A stretch of DNA of 7,274 nt from Desulfobacterales bacterium (GTDB lineage Bacteria; Desulfobacterota; Desulfobacteria; Desulfobacterales; C00003106): the NCBI GenBank assembly GCA_030594505.1, contig JAUVFC010000091.1, positions 1 through 7,274 of the forward strand, read 5' to 3'. Position 1 is the stretch's first letter. Every line of letters starts with the position of its first letter. The notes under the pieces are model-generated. The model ran no database searches. It was given only the letters and a program-made list of their open reading frames with translations, and had not been told where the DNA came from. Made by a program: the position numbers and the translations under genes. Positions 1-5,752 of the stretch are shown here, in pieces.

Positions 1-1321
1 CGATTGTTTCCCATGAGAACCCTTCTTGCCGGCAGGGGAAGAGAGAATTGTTATGAAAGATGGGATCTGATTCCAGATCGTAGCGCGAAGCCTTGACGGC
101 CTTTTTCCAGAGGGGGGTGTGCGGAATAGGGGAATATTCGGTAAGAACAGGTCTGATCCCGGAGCGCTTTACGATTTCAATAGAAATTTCAAGATCGGAC
201 AAGCTCTGCCCCGGAAGCCCGAATAGGAGATATGCCCCGATTTGTTCAGGGGAAAATCCTCCTTCCTTGAGATTATGTGCCGCTTGCTCAAATTCTCCGT
301 ACGCCACCTTATTGTCGAGGTTTTCCCGGTTGCTGAAGATCGCCGTCTCAAGGCCGAGACGAATGGTTTTAAAGCCCGCGCGATAGAGAATCCGGGCAAG
401 TCCTTTTGAGATTTCTCTGACGTGAAGGGCGTTTGGCGTGTGGAACCGCACATTGATTCCGCGCCTGATAATTCCTTCCAGTATCGGAACAATATGGGAT
501 TCGGCGTCGATCAGCAGGGCATCATCATAGAATGGAAAGTCGCGTATCCCGTATTTCTTGTGCCAGTATACTATCTCTTCGACAACCCCTTCCGGTTCTC
601 TTCGCGTTATCTTGGGATTCAGGTATCCGGAAGCGCAGTAAGCGCATCGGAAAGGGCATCCTCTTGAGGTAAGGATGGGGGCATAGTTGACATGCCTTTG
701 CAGATCAAAGGCCGGATAGGGAAGGGTATCGAGATTGTCAAGGGAGAACCCTTGCGCTGGAGAATATCCTGTTAATCGGTTCAAGAGATTGAGGGACGCC
801 TCCTCTCCCGGACCTGAAACAACATGGTCCGCGCCCGAGTAGCGGACGGCGTGTTCGTGGCAAAGGGTGGCATAGACGCCCCCTAAAATAACAGGGGTCT
901 CCGGAAAGATTTCCTTTACTGTTTTAATTATTGCAAAGACCCCCGGATACCAGTAGGTCATGATGGAGGTGACCAGTACGGCGTCCGGCCTCGGGATTTT
1001 TCTTGTTAATTCTCTGAACAGATCTTCCGGTATTCCATACCTGCTGTAGTTTCTCGGAACGTCTTTCAGTTTCGCGGGCCTGGAAAGAGGGGTTTTAAAA
1101 TACGGCCCGCGTTCAAAGCGCTTTGACGTTTTATTGCCGGCGGACTTTGAGGAGTGCGGAAAGAATCGGTCAAGTGCATCGATATATGTTATTTTATATC
1201 CGTGGGTCCTTAATACGCCGCCAATGGCGAGGAGCCCGATCGGTTTTGCCCAGAAGTCGTATGCCGCAAAATCATCAATCCACGGATTGATCAGAAGAAG
1301 ATGCGGGGAGTCTTTGCTCAT
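1..1321 (-). CDS. B12-binding-domain radical SAM enzyme, C-terminus cut by window edge
   Basis: The frame is open without a stop for 440 codons from ATG 1321..1319 to the left edge, so the 3' end is missing. Residues about 5-190 look like a cobalamin-binding Rossmann domain (LLINPW near the start, GLLAIGGVLRTHGY at 29-42, VILGGVYATLCHEHA at 144-158, SGPGEEA at 169-175). The DxHxxG cobalt-ligand motif is not seen, which is common in this class. The radical SAM core follows, with the cluster motif CPFRCAYC (C222, C226, C229), then YDDALLID at 265-272, RLGLET at 321-326 and FGLPGQS at 367-373. Relatives include BchE-like cyclases, methylases and hopanoid or thiazole-modifying enzymes; the substrate cannot be told. 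The start overlaps the permease stop as ATGA, implying translational coupling to the transporter. The gene is GC-richer than its three operon neighbours. The family is sure, the function unknown. Confidence 0.93.
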   Translation of the reverse strand, partial: MSKDSPHLLLINPWIDDFAAYDFWAKPIGLLAIGGVLRTHGYKITYIDALDRFFPHSSKSAGNKTSKRFERGPYFKTPLSRPAKLKDVPRNYSRYGIPEDLFRELTRKIPRPDAVLVTSIMTYWYPGVFAIIKTVKEIFPETPVILGGVYATLCHEHAVRYSGADHVVSGPGEEASLNLLNRLTGYSPAQGFSLDNLDTLPYPAFDLQRHVNYAPILTSRGCPFRCAYCASGYLNPKITRREPEGVVEEIVYWHKKYGIRDFPFYDDALLIDAESHIVPILEGIIRRGINVRFHTPNALHVREISKGLARILYRAGFKTIRLGLETAIFSNRENLDNKVAYGEFEQAAHNLKEGGFSPEQIGAYLLFGLPGQSLSDLEISIEIVKRSGIRPVLTEYSPIPHTPLWKKAVKASRYDLESDPIFHNNSLFPCRQEGFSWETI

Positions 1322-2145
1322 TCGCCCGACCAATCAATTCTTTTCTGAATCAATTGACACAGACCGTCAAGCAAAAAGCCTAACATCCCGATAGCTATTA
1401 CTATTGCCATAAGCCTGTCATATTCCATTGTGTCTCTTGCATCATTTATAAGATATCCAAGCCCACTTGAAATGCCTAAAAGTTCTGCGGGCACAAGCAC
1501 AATCCATGCTACTCCGATTGCCATACGAAAGCCGGTGAGTATATATGGAATAGATGCAGGTAAAATAACTTTAAATAAAAGTTGATAGTCATTTGCTCCT
1601 TGATTTTGAGCCATTTTTATCCATTCGGGCGGGATATTTAAAACACCCTGGGTTGCGTTTAACAGTATTGGCCATACTGTTGCGATAGTAATAAGAAAAA
1701 GAATAGCATACTCAAAACTTGGCAATAATATTATTGCAATCGGCATCCAGGCTAATGGACTTATCATACGTAGAAATTGAACGGGAATGTGTGTTAACTC
1801 TTTAAAAGTTTTATAAAAACCAATTAAAAAACCAAATGGTATTCCAATAATTGTTGCTAAGATTATGCCCGTTACGATGCGTAGAACGCTGGAAAACACC
1901 GAATCCCAGAAAAATTTAGTTGCCATTAAGGAAAAAAGAGCCTTAACGGAAGGCAACGGCAAGAAGCCGTCGAATTGTTTAAAGTCCGGGCCGCTTAATA
2001 TCATTCTACCTATAACTGTCCATAAAAAAACAAAAAGGATCACACCGAGGATTCCATAGACAGATTGATATCTACGAATTTTAACTTTTTGAGGTTTTTT
2101 ATAAGATTTGTCTACACTTCTTAAATATTTTGAAAATAACTTCAC
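1318..2145 (-). CDS. ABC transporter permease, NitT/TauT (SsuC/TauC/NrtB-like) family
   Basis: This 275-residue inner-membrane permease of a nitrate/sulfonate/taurine-type importer probably works as a dimer. A basic N-terminal tail (1-28) precedes the first membrane segment at about 29-49; further hydrophobic stretches lie near 88-110, 127-142, 145-163, 202-222 and 246-266, the usual six. The EAA coupling loop that contacts the ATPase is clear at about 178-197 (MAQNQGANDYQLLFKVILP). The start is GTG at 2145..2143, supported by AAGG about 6-7 bases upstream, which lies in the 12-bp gap after the binding-protein stop. The stop TGA overlaps the ATG of the radical SAM gene. The length is normal for the family. 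Solute specificity cannot be read from the permease. Confidence 0.93.
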   Translation of the reverse strand: MKLFSKYLRSVDKSYKKPQKVKIRRYQSVYGILGVILFVFLWTVIGRMILSGPDFKQFDGFLPLPSVKALFSLMATKFFWDSVFSSVLRIVTGIILATIIGIPFGFLIGFYKTFKELTHIPVQFLRMISPLAWMPIAIILLPSFEYAILFLITIATVWPILLNATQGVLNIPPEWIKMAQNQGANDYQLLFKVILPASIPYILTGFRMAIGVAWIVLVPAELLGISSGLGYLINDARDTMEYDRLMAIVIAIGMLGFLLDGLCQLIQKRIDWSGE

Positions 2146-2157
2146 GATCTACCTTTT

Positions 2158-3375
2158 TTATAATTCAATAATTTCTTCTCGTTCCCATGGGCTTGTAATA
2201 TCCATATCCGGAAATTTTTGCGGGCCTCCAAGATTTTCAATAGCCCTTTTTACAAATTTATAATCGACAAGATCATCAACTATAAAGTCTGTCGAGAATT
2301 TTTTGAGAAAATCATTATTCCCTTCAACAATAGTATTTTTCATTTTTTCAAAGATAAAACGGGTTGCGGATGGATATGGATATGGTTGAAACCCGATTCT
2401 TCCAATATCCCAATCCTGGTGTTTGATAGCCTGCGGGATATTCCCTTTTCCGTACTTTTCAAGTTCATATCCGTTAAAGACCCGCAGTAAAACTTTTTCG
2501 CCGACAGGCAAATAACCGTTCCCTTCTTTACTTAAGATACTTGCCGTCCTGGAACGATTATGCAAAATCCAATGTTGTGCTCTGACCAGTGCATTTGAGA
2601 TTTTTTGAACGAAGACAGGATTTGTTTTTATAAGTCTTTCATGTATAACAGTTGTACAGCATGGATGGTTTTTCCAGATATCTCCGGTAAAGCGCATTAT
2701 TTTTGCATTTATTTTCTCTTCTCCTAATGCATTGAAAGGTTCTGCAACGATGTACCCATCAATCTTTTTGCCTGCCAATGCGATAGGCATTTCAGAAGGA
2801 GGCAATATAAAGAGATTTGTTTCATCCTTTTTCAATGTTGAGGATTGAGGTTTAATTACAGGAGTCAATCCAAATCTTCTAAGCCCAAGCTGTAGAATAA
2901 GATTATGCATGGAATACCAGTACGGTACAGCTATCTGTTTTCCCCCCAGGTCCGCAAAATTTTTTATATCCGAATCCATGCCTACAGTCAGTGCGCTACC
3001 ATTTGTATGGTTCCAGGCAATTATTTTTGCCGGCACACCGTTGTTGTAACGCATCCATAGTGGAATCGGCAGTAAAAAATGCGCCAGATTCACTTTTCCC
3101 GCTAAAAATGCCTCTACCAAAGCAGACCAGCTTCGTATCAAAACAGGTGACTTAACCTTAATCCCTTCATCTTTAAAATAGCCGTTGGCATGAGCAATTA
3201 AAAGTGGCGTTGCATCAGTGATAGGTATATAGCCGATTCTTAATTCATCAGCAGCTTCACTTATACATGAAGCATTAAACAAGAAAGGAGCGCCGAGCCC
3301 TAATGTCGTAAGGGCCTTTGATGAGCGCTTTATAAATTCTCGTCTCGTTATCTTTTTATTTGATTTGTTTTTCAC
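2158..3375 (-). CDS. Periplasmic substrate-binding protein, NrtA/CmpA-like, with twin-arginine signal
   Basis: This 405-residue solute receptor belongs to the ABC importer encoded on both sides of it. The N-terminus has a twin-arginine export motif (TRREFIK, residues 10-16), then a hydrophobic segment at about 21-34 and NASC at 34-37. NASC is only a poor lipobox because position -3 is Asn, so lipoprotein status is doubtful. The mature part opens with LRIGYIPITDATPLLIAHA (45-63), the signature start of NrtA/CmpA/SsuA-type proteins, and the length fits NrtA/CmpA better than the shorter SsuA/TauA. PSEMPIALAGKKIDGYIVAEPF at 193-214 is the typical ligand-cleft hinge region. HPCC at 237-240 is unusual. 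Candidate ligands are nitrate, bicarbonate, sulfonate or a pyrimidine precursor; none is proven. The start is GTG (3375..3373) with a weak GGGA upstream. The gene lies 21 bp after the ATPase stop and 12 bp before the permease. Confidence 0.92.
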   Translation of the reverse strand: MKNKSNKKITRREFIKRSSKALTTLGLGAPFLFNASCISEAADELRIGYIPITDATPLLIAHANGYFKDEGIKVKSPVLIRSWSALVEAFLAGKVNLAHFLLPIPLWMRYNNGVPAKIIAWNHTNGSALTVGMDSDIKNFADLGGKQIAVPYWYSMHNLILQLGLRRFGLTPVIKPQSSTLKKDETNLFILPPSEMPIALAGKKIDGYIVAEPFNALGEEKINAKIMRFTGDIWKNHPCCTTVIHERLIKTNPVFVQKISNALVRAQHWILHNRSRTASILSKEGNGYLPVGEKVLLRVFNGYELEKYGKGNIPQAIKHQDWDIGRIGFQPYPYPSATRFIFEKMKNTIVEGNNDFLKKFSTDFIVDDLVDYKFVKRAIENLGGPQKFPDMDITSPWEREEIIEL

Positions 3376-3396
3376 TCAAAATCCCAAACTGCAAAA

Positions 3397-4152
3397 CTAA
3401 TAAAAATCTACAAGCCGACTAAGTTTCTTCTGTATCTCAACTTTTAAATTGAATAATTTTTTGTCGTTTAAATCCCTTGGATACTCTGAATCGATCTCGA
3501 TAATATGTTCGATTTGTGCAGGTTTATTTCCAAGTATTACAATCTTTCTCCCTACCAAAATCGCTTCATCAATATCATGAGTAACAAGTATCACTGTATA
3601 GCGTTGTCCTTCCCATATTTTCAGCAATTCTGCCTGAAGGCGGGATCTATTGGAAAAATCTAATGATGCAAAGGGTTCATCAAGAAGTAATACCTCGGGC
3701 ATGCCGATAAGGCCTCTTGCAAATGCTACTCTTTGGGCCATTCCAAGTGAGAGTTTATTGGGATATGCTTCCTCAACGCTCTGTAATCCCATGAGTTTTA
3801 TAAATTTTTCCGCTCTTTCAGACAGGTTTTCTTTTTCCGAACGGAGTTCGCACCCAAAAGTAATATTGTCCCTTACACTTAACCATGGGAGAAGAGATGG
3901 CTGTTGGGTAATTAATGACCTTGAAGGATGAGTCCCGGCTGTTTCTTTGTCATCAACAAGGAGCGAACCGCTTGTTGGATGTAATAACCCTGCAAGAAGA
4001 TTGAGAAAAGTGGTCTTGCCACAACCTGACTCGCCTATTATAACAACAAAATTACATTCTTCTATATCAAGATTAATATTTTCAAGAACATTTAGTTTAC
4101 TTTTATTTTGCAAGTTATATGAATAACTCAGGTTTTCTATGCGAATTTTCAT
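3397..4152 (-). CDS. ABC transporter ATP-binding protein, NitT/TauT (SsuB/TauB/NrtD-like) family
   Basis: This 251-residue nucleotide-binding subunit powers the importer on the cytoplasmic face. Walker A is GESGCGKT (40-47), the Q-loop is QQ (83-84), and the signature is LSLGMAQR (134-141). Walker B is VLLLDEP (154-160, D158 and E159), the D-loop is SLD (163-165), and the switch His is H192 in VTHD. The signature departs from the usual LSGGMRQR of SsuB/TauB at its third residue (Leu for Gly) and at the Arg (Ala), but all catalytic residues are present, so it should be active. It is the first gene of the operon, starting at ATG 4152..4150. No convincing Shine-Dalgarno precedes the start, which fits the promoter candidate lying almost on top of it. 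Length is normal. Confidence 0.95.
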   Translation of the reverse strand: MKIRIENLSYSYNLQNKSKLNVLENINLDIEECNFVVIIGESGCGKTTFLNLLAGLLHPTSGSLLVDDKETAGTHPSRSLITQQPSLLPWLSVRDNITFGCELRSEKENLSERAEKFIKLMGLQSVEEAYPNKLSLGMAQRVAFARGLIGMPEVLLLDEPFASLDFSNRSRLQAELLKIWEGQRYTVILVTHDIDEAILVGRKIVILGNKPAQIEHIIEIDSEYPRDLNDKKLFNLKVEIQKKLSRLVDFY

Positions 4153-4161
4153 TGTCTTATA

Positions 4162-4190
4162 AGAATATTAAACAGTTAGATAGGCGTCAA
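4162..4190 (-). promoter_or_regulatory. Candidate sigma-70 promoter of the ABC transporter operon
   Basis: On the minus strand a TTGACG -35 (4190..4185, five of six consensus bases) is followed after 17 bp by TATTCT (4167..4162, four of six). Transcription would begin only a few bases before the ATG at 4152, giving a nearly leaderless message. That would agree with the missing ribosome binding site. The match is moderate and surrounding DNA is AT-rich, so chance is possible. Confidence 0.35.
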
Positions 4191-4248
4191 TTAATTTATA
4201 ACTCAAGTTCGACGGTAAAAAGGGCCCTGTTTTGTAGTAGTTAACTAT

Positions 4249-4288
4249 GATGGTTTCGCAAAAAGTCTTTGCAGACTTGACACTTTTT
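4249..4288. repeat. Half-copy of the MITE-like palindromic repeat (copy A)
   Basis: GATGGTTTCGCAAAAAGTCT at 4249-4268 matches the terminus of the complete element at 4458-4477 with one change. The copy then diverges and ends CACTTTTT, as the arm of the full element does, but no second arm is present. It can fold by itself: AAAAAGT (4260-4266) pairs with ACTTTTT (4282-4288), or AAGTC (4263-4267) with GACTT (4274-4278). On the minus strand the second hairpin runs into five T's, a weak terminator-like shape between the possible 40-codon ORF and the ABC operon. Confidence 0.7.
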
Positions 4289-4410
4289 CATGCTTTAAGG
4301 ATACATCGGTCATAATCAAGAAACTCTTCATCATAATGTTTCAATCCTTTTTGTTTTAATGGATACCACCCTTCAACGAGAGTCGCAGAATTACCAAGCC
4401 TCCTTGACAT
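4288..4410 (-). CDS. Possible 40-residue ORF of unknown function, or gene remnant
   Basis: ATG 4410..4408 opens a 40-codon frame ending at TGA 4290..4288. The predicted peptide starts MSRRLGNSATLVEGWYPLKQ and ends with an acidic and Tyr-rich segment followed by DRCILKA. Its composition looks protein-like, but there is no clear ribosome binding site and an in-frame TGA lies four codons upstream. The stop codon falls exactly on the inner edge of repeat copy A. It may be the tail of a gene destroyed by repeat insertions, a small leader ORF 135 bp ahead of the ABC operon, or chance. I do not recognise the peptide. Confidence 0.3.
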   Translation of the reverse strand: MSRRLGNSATLVEGWYPLKQKGLKHYDEEFLDYDRCILKA

Positions 4411-4455
4411 ATGAGACAAATATCATTAAAAAGAGTTTAAGAAACCGCATTAATT

Positions 4456-4649
4456 TTGATGGTTTCGTAAAAAGTCTTCAATTCGCTTGATTGGTCACTT
4501 TTTAGAAGTTCTAAGTTCGCTTCGCTAAATTGCAAAAACTCGGGCTAACGCCCTCAAACAGTTTGCAATTTTTACGCTTCTCTTCACTAAGAACTTCTAA
4601 AAAAAGTGACCAAGATAAGCTCATCAAAGACTTTTTACGGAACCATCAA
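4456..4649. repeat. Complete MITE-like palindromic element, 194 bp (copy B)
   Basis: The terminal inverted repeats are 23 nt with one mismatch: 4456-4478 begins TTGATGGTTTCGTAAAAAGT, and 4627-4649 is its reverse complement. The palindrome continues inwards almost to the centre: TTGGTCACTTTTT and TTAGAAGTTCT on the left are mirrored by AGAACTTCTAA and AAAAAAAGTGACCAA on the right, and ATTGCAAAAACT by AGTTTGCAATTTTT. The apex at about 4535-4546 is GGGC-TAAC-GCCC. The whole element can form one long hairpin or cruciform and encodes no transposase. Its setting in a divergent intergenic region between the ABC operon and rnc is typical of MITE-like repeats. Short frames crossing it are not credible genes. 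Confidence 0.88.
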
Positions 4650-4662
4650 TTTTTACGATTTG

Positions 4663-4765
4663 AGACATTTGCAAAGCGTTCAGTTGCGTCCATAATTCTC
4701 GGACAGCCTCCTATGATCAAGGAAGACGTAAACATTGGACAAAATGGGGTGTTTTGCAAATGTCT
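4663..4765. repeat. 13-bp inverted repeat pair 77 bp apart, possible decayed insertion
   Basis: AGACATTTGCAAA at 4663-4675 is perfectly inverted as TTTGCAAATGTCT at 4753-4765. The roughly 100-bp interval has no convincing gene and contains the 17-nt sequence shared with the right end of the window. It may be a relic of a small mobile element with terminal inverted repeats, or a long-range hairpin in the rnc leader. No target duplication is evident. Confidence 0.45.
4694..4710 (+). repeat. 17-nt repeat shared, inverted, with 7219-7235
   Basis: AATTCTCGGACAGCCTC occurs here and as its exact reverse complement at 7219-7235. Weaker similarity extends beyond: TATGATCAAGGAAGA here against TA-GAACAAGAAAGA in the reverse complement of the other copy. 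Its GAGGCTGTCC end recalls insertion-sequence termini, but no transposase lies in the window. The copies flank the rnc cluster and the stress-protein gene. Confidence 0.6.
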
Positions 4766-4798
4766 TGAGTGCTGACTTTGGAATAAAGGATATTACTT

Positions 4799-5509
4799 AT
4801 GAGCGCTATGGACATCTCTTCTCTTGAACGTAGTATTGAATACAAATTCAAGGACATAGAGTTCATAAAAGAAGCCTTGAGACACAGTTCTTTTGTTAAT
4901 GAACAAAACGATTCTTCGCTCAGAAACAATGAAAGGTTTGAGTTTCTCGGAGATGCTGTTTTAAGTCTTATTATAAGTCATCTCTTGATGATACGCTTCC
5001 CTGAAATGAATGAAGGGGATCTGTCGAAGATGCGTGCTGCTATCGTTAATGAGACTCAATTGGCGGATGTAGCTCATAACCTTTCTCTTGGATTGTATTT
5101 GATGCTCGGAAAAGGGGAGGCTCTCGCCTACGGGCATGAAAAGAAATCTATTCTGGCCGATACACTTGAAGCAGTGATCGCCGCTATATATCTTGACGGA
5201 GGCATAGATTCCGCCTCAAAGGCGATAGAGCGCCTTTTTGCTGAGCGAGTCAATTCACTGGCCCTGAAGCTAATAAAAAAAGATTTCAAAAGCAGATTGC
5301 AGGAGTATGCTCAATTTCGCTTTAAAACGATACCCCGCTATGAAGTCATAAGCGCGGACGGGCCGTCGCATGACAAGACCTTTACGGTTCGAATGACCAT
5401 CGAATCGGATATATCAACAGAGGGTATTGGAAAAAGCAAGAAAGAAGCCGAGCAGGATGCGGCTGAAAAAGCTCTTAAACTCCTTAAAACATCTGAGACT
5501 GAATCATGA
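4799..5509 (+). CDS. rnc: Ribonuclease III
   Basis: This double-strand-specific endoribonuclease processes rRNA precursors and structured mRNAs in the cytoplasm as a homodimer. The 236-residue length is normal. The catalytic domain (about 6-150) has the signature NNERFEFLGDAVLS at 43-56, with E45, E48 and D52 matching E. coli E38, E41 and D45. NEGD at 71-74 supplies E72, and ADTLEAVIAAIYLDGG at 120-135 supplies D121 and E124, matching D114 and E117. All metal-binding acidic residues are therefore present. The double-stranded RNA-binding domain spans about 162-230 and ends GIGKSKKEAEQDAAEKALKL. The start ATG has AAAGGA at 4785-4790, eight bases upstream; the ATG at 4808 is less well placed. 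The stop overlaps the next gene as ATGA. The repeat-rich leader just upstream could fold into structures that RNase III might cut, as in E. coli rnc autoregulation, but this is unproven. Confidence 0.97.
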   Translation: MSAMDISSLERSIEYKFKDIEFIKEALRHSSFVNEQNDSSLRNNERFEFLGDAVLSLIISHLLMIRFPEMNEGDLSKMRAAIVNETQLADVAHNLSLGLYLMLGKGEALAYGHEKKSILADTLEAVIAAIYLDGGIDSASKAIERLFAERVNSLALKLIKKDFKSRLQEYAQFRFKTIPRYEVISADGPSHDKTFTVRMTIESDISTEGIGKSKKEAEQDAAEKALKLLKTSETES

Positions 5510-5706
5510 CCTGCTCCTTGCACAGCGACAGAGACCTCGTCGTAACATGTCAACAATTTGATATAGGCTATTGTCGTGAATGCTTCCAAAACGGAATAAA
5601 GTGTAAGAGCCCGAATGTATACTGTAAATACAGGACGCAGTGTGTAATATGGGAGCATTGCAGGGATAAAATCAATAAAGAGAAGAGCGGATTGTTGACT
5701 TCGTAA
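5506..5706 (+). CDS. Small Cys-rich putative metal-binding protein downstream of rnc
   Basis: This 66-residue frame starts inside the rnc stop (ATGA), implying translational coupling. It has eight Cys (3, 15, 23, 26, 33, 40, 46, 52) and His 6 and 51. The N-terminal half CSLH...C...YCREC resembles the spacing of B-box-like zinc sites: C3, H6, C15, C23 and C26. The second half adds CKYRTQC and WEHC. There is no signal peptide or membrane segment, so it is probably a cytoplasmic zinc or Fe-S protein; function is unknown to me. The last four codons and the TAA lie inside a half-copy of the palindromic repeat (copy C), so the present C-terminus (LLTS) was probably set by the insertion. Gene reality is supported by its overlap with rnc and the dense, regularly spaced Cys. 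Confidence 0.75.
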   Translation: MTCSLHSDRDLVVTCQQFDIGYCRECFQNGIKCKSPNVYCKYRTQCVIWEHCRDKINKEKSGLLTS

Positions 5707-5738
5707 AAAGTCTTCAATTCGCTTGATTGGTTACTTTT
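5692..5738. repeat. Half-copy of the palindromic repeat overlapping the end of the Cys-rich gene (copy C)
   Basis: Bases 5700-5731 are identical over 32 nt to 4464-4495 in the left arm of the complete element. Weaker similarity extends out to the element's terminus at 5692 and in to about 5738. No right arm follows. The copy supplies the final codons and the TAA stop (5704-5706) of the Cys-rich ORF and ends just before the ribosome binding site of the next small gene. Confidence 0.85.
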
Positions 5739-5742
5739 AATT

Positions 5743-5748
5743 GAGGGA
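5743..5748 (+). promoter_or_regulatory. Ribosome binding site of the small membrane protein
   Basis: GAGGGA lies in TTGAGGGAAGAG directly before ATG 5753-5755, with GAGG six bases from the start. It is among the best-formed sites in the window and is the main reason to accept so short a gene. Confidence 0.75.
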
Positions 5749-5752
5749 AGAG

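Noticed and set aside
93..667. Plus- and minus-strand frames overlapping the left 700 bases
   Set aside because: They are shadows of the radical SAM gene, whose minus-strand frame is open through the whole region and carries the CxxxCxxC motif.
1134..1394. 86-codon plus-strand frame
   Set aside because: Antisense to the radical SAM and permease genes, with no family features.
3650..3931. 93-codon plus-strand frame
   Set aside because: Antisense to the ABC ATPase, covering the opposite strand of its signature and Walker B region.
4153..4250. Riboswitch in the ABC operon leader
   Set aside because: The candidate promoter leaves almost no leader and I see no recognisable aptamer; the AGGGCCCT palindrome at 4221-4228 is too short to build on.
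4249..4649. CRISPR-like array from the repeated GATGGTTTCG termini
   Set aside because: The copies are inverted arms of a palindrome with irregular spacing, not direct repeats with equal spacers.
4530..4775. 81-codon plus-strand frame before rnc
   Set aside because: It begins inside the palindromic element and its codons are those of the repeat; no ribosome site or family features.
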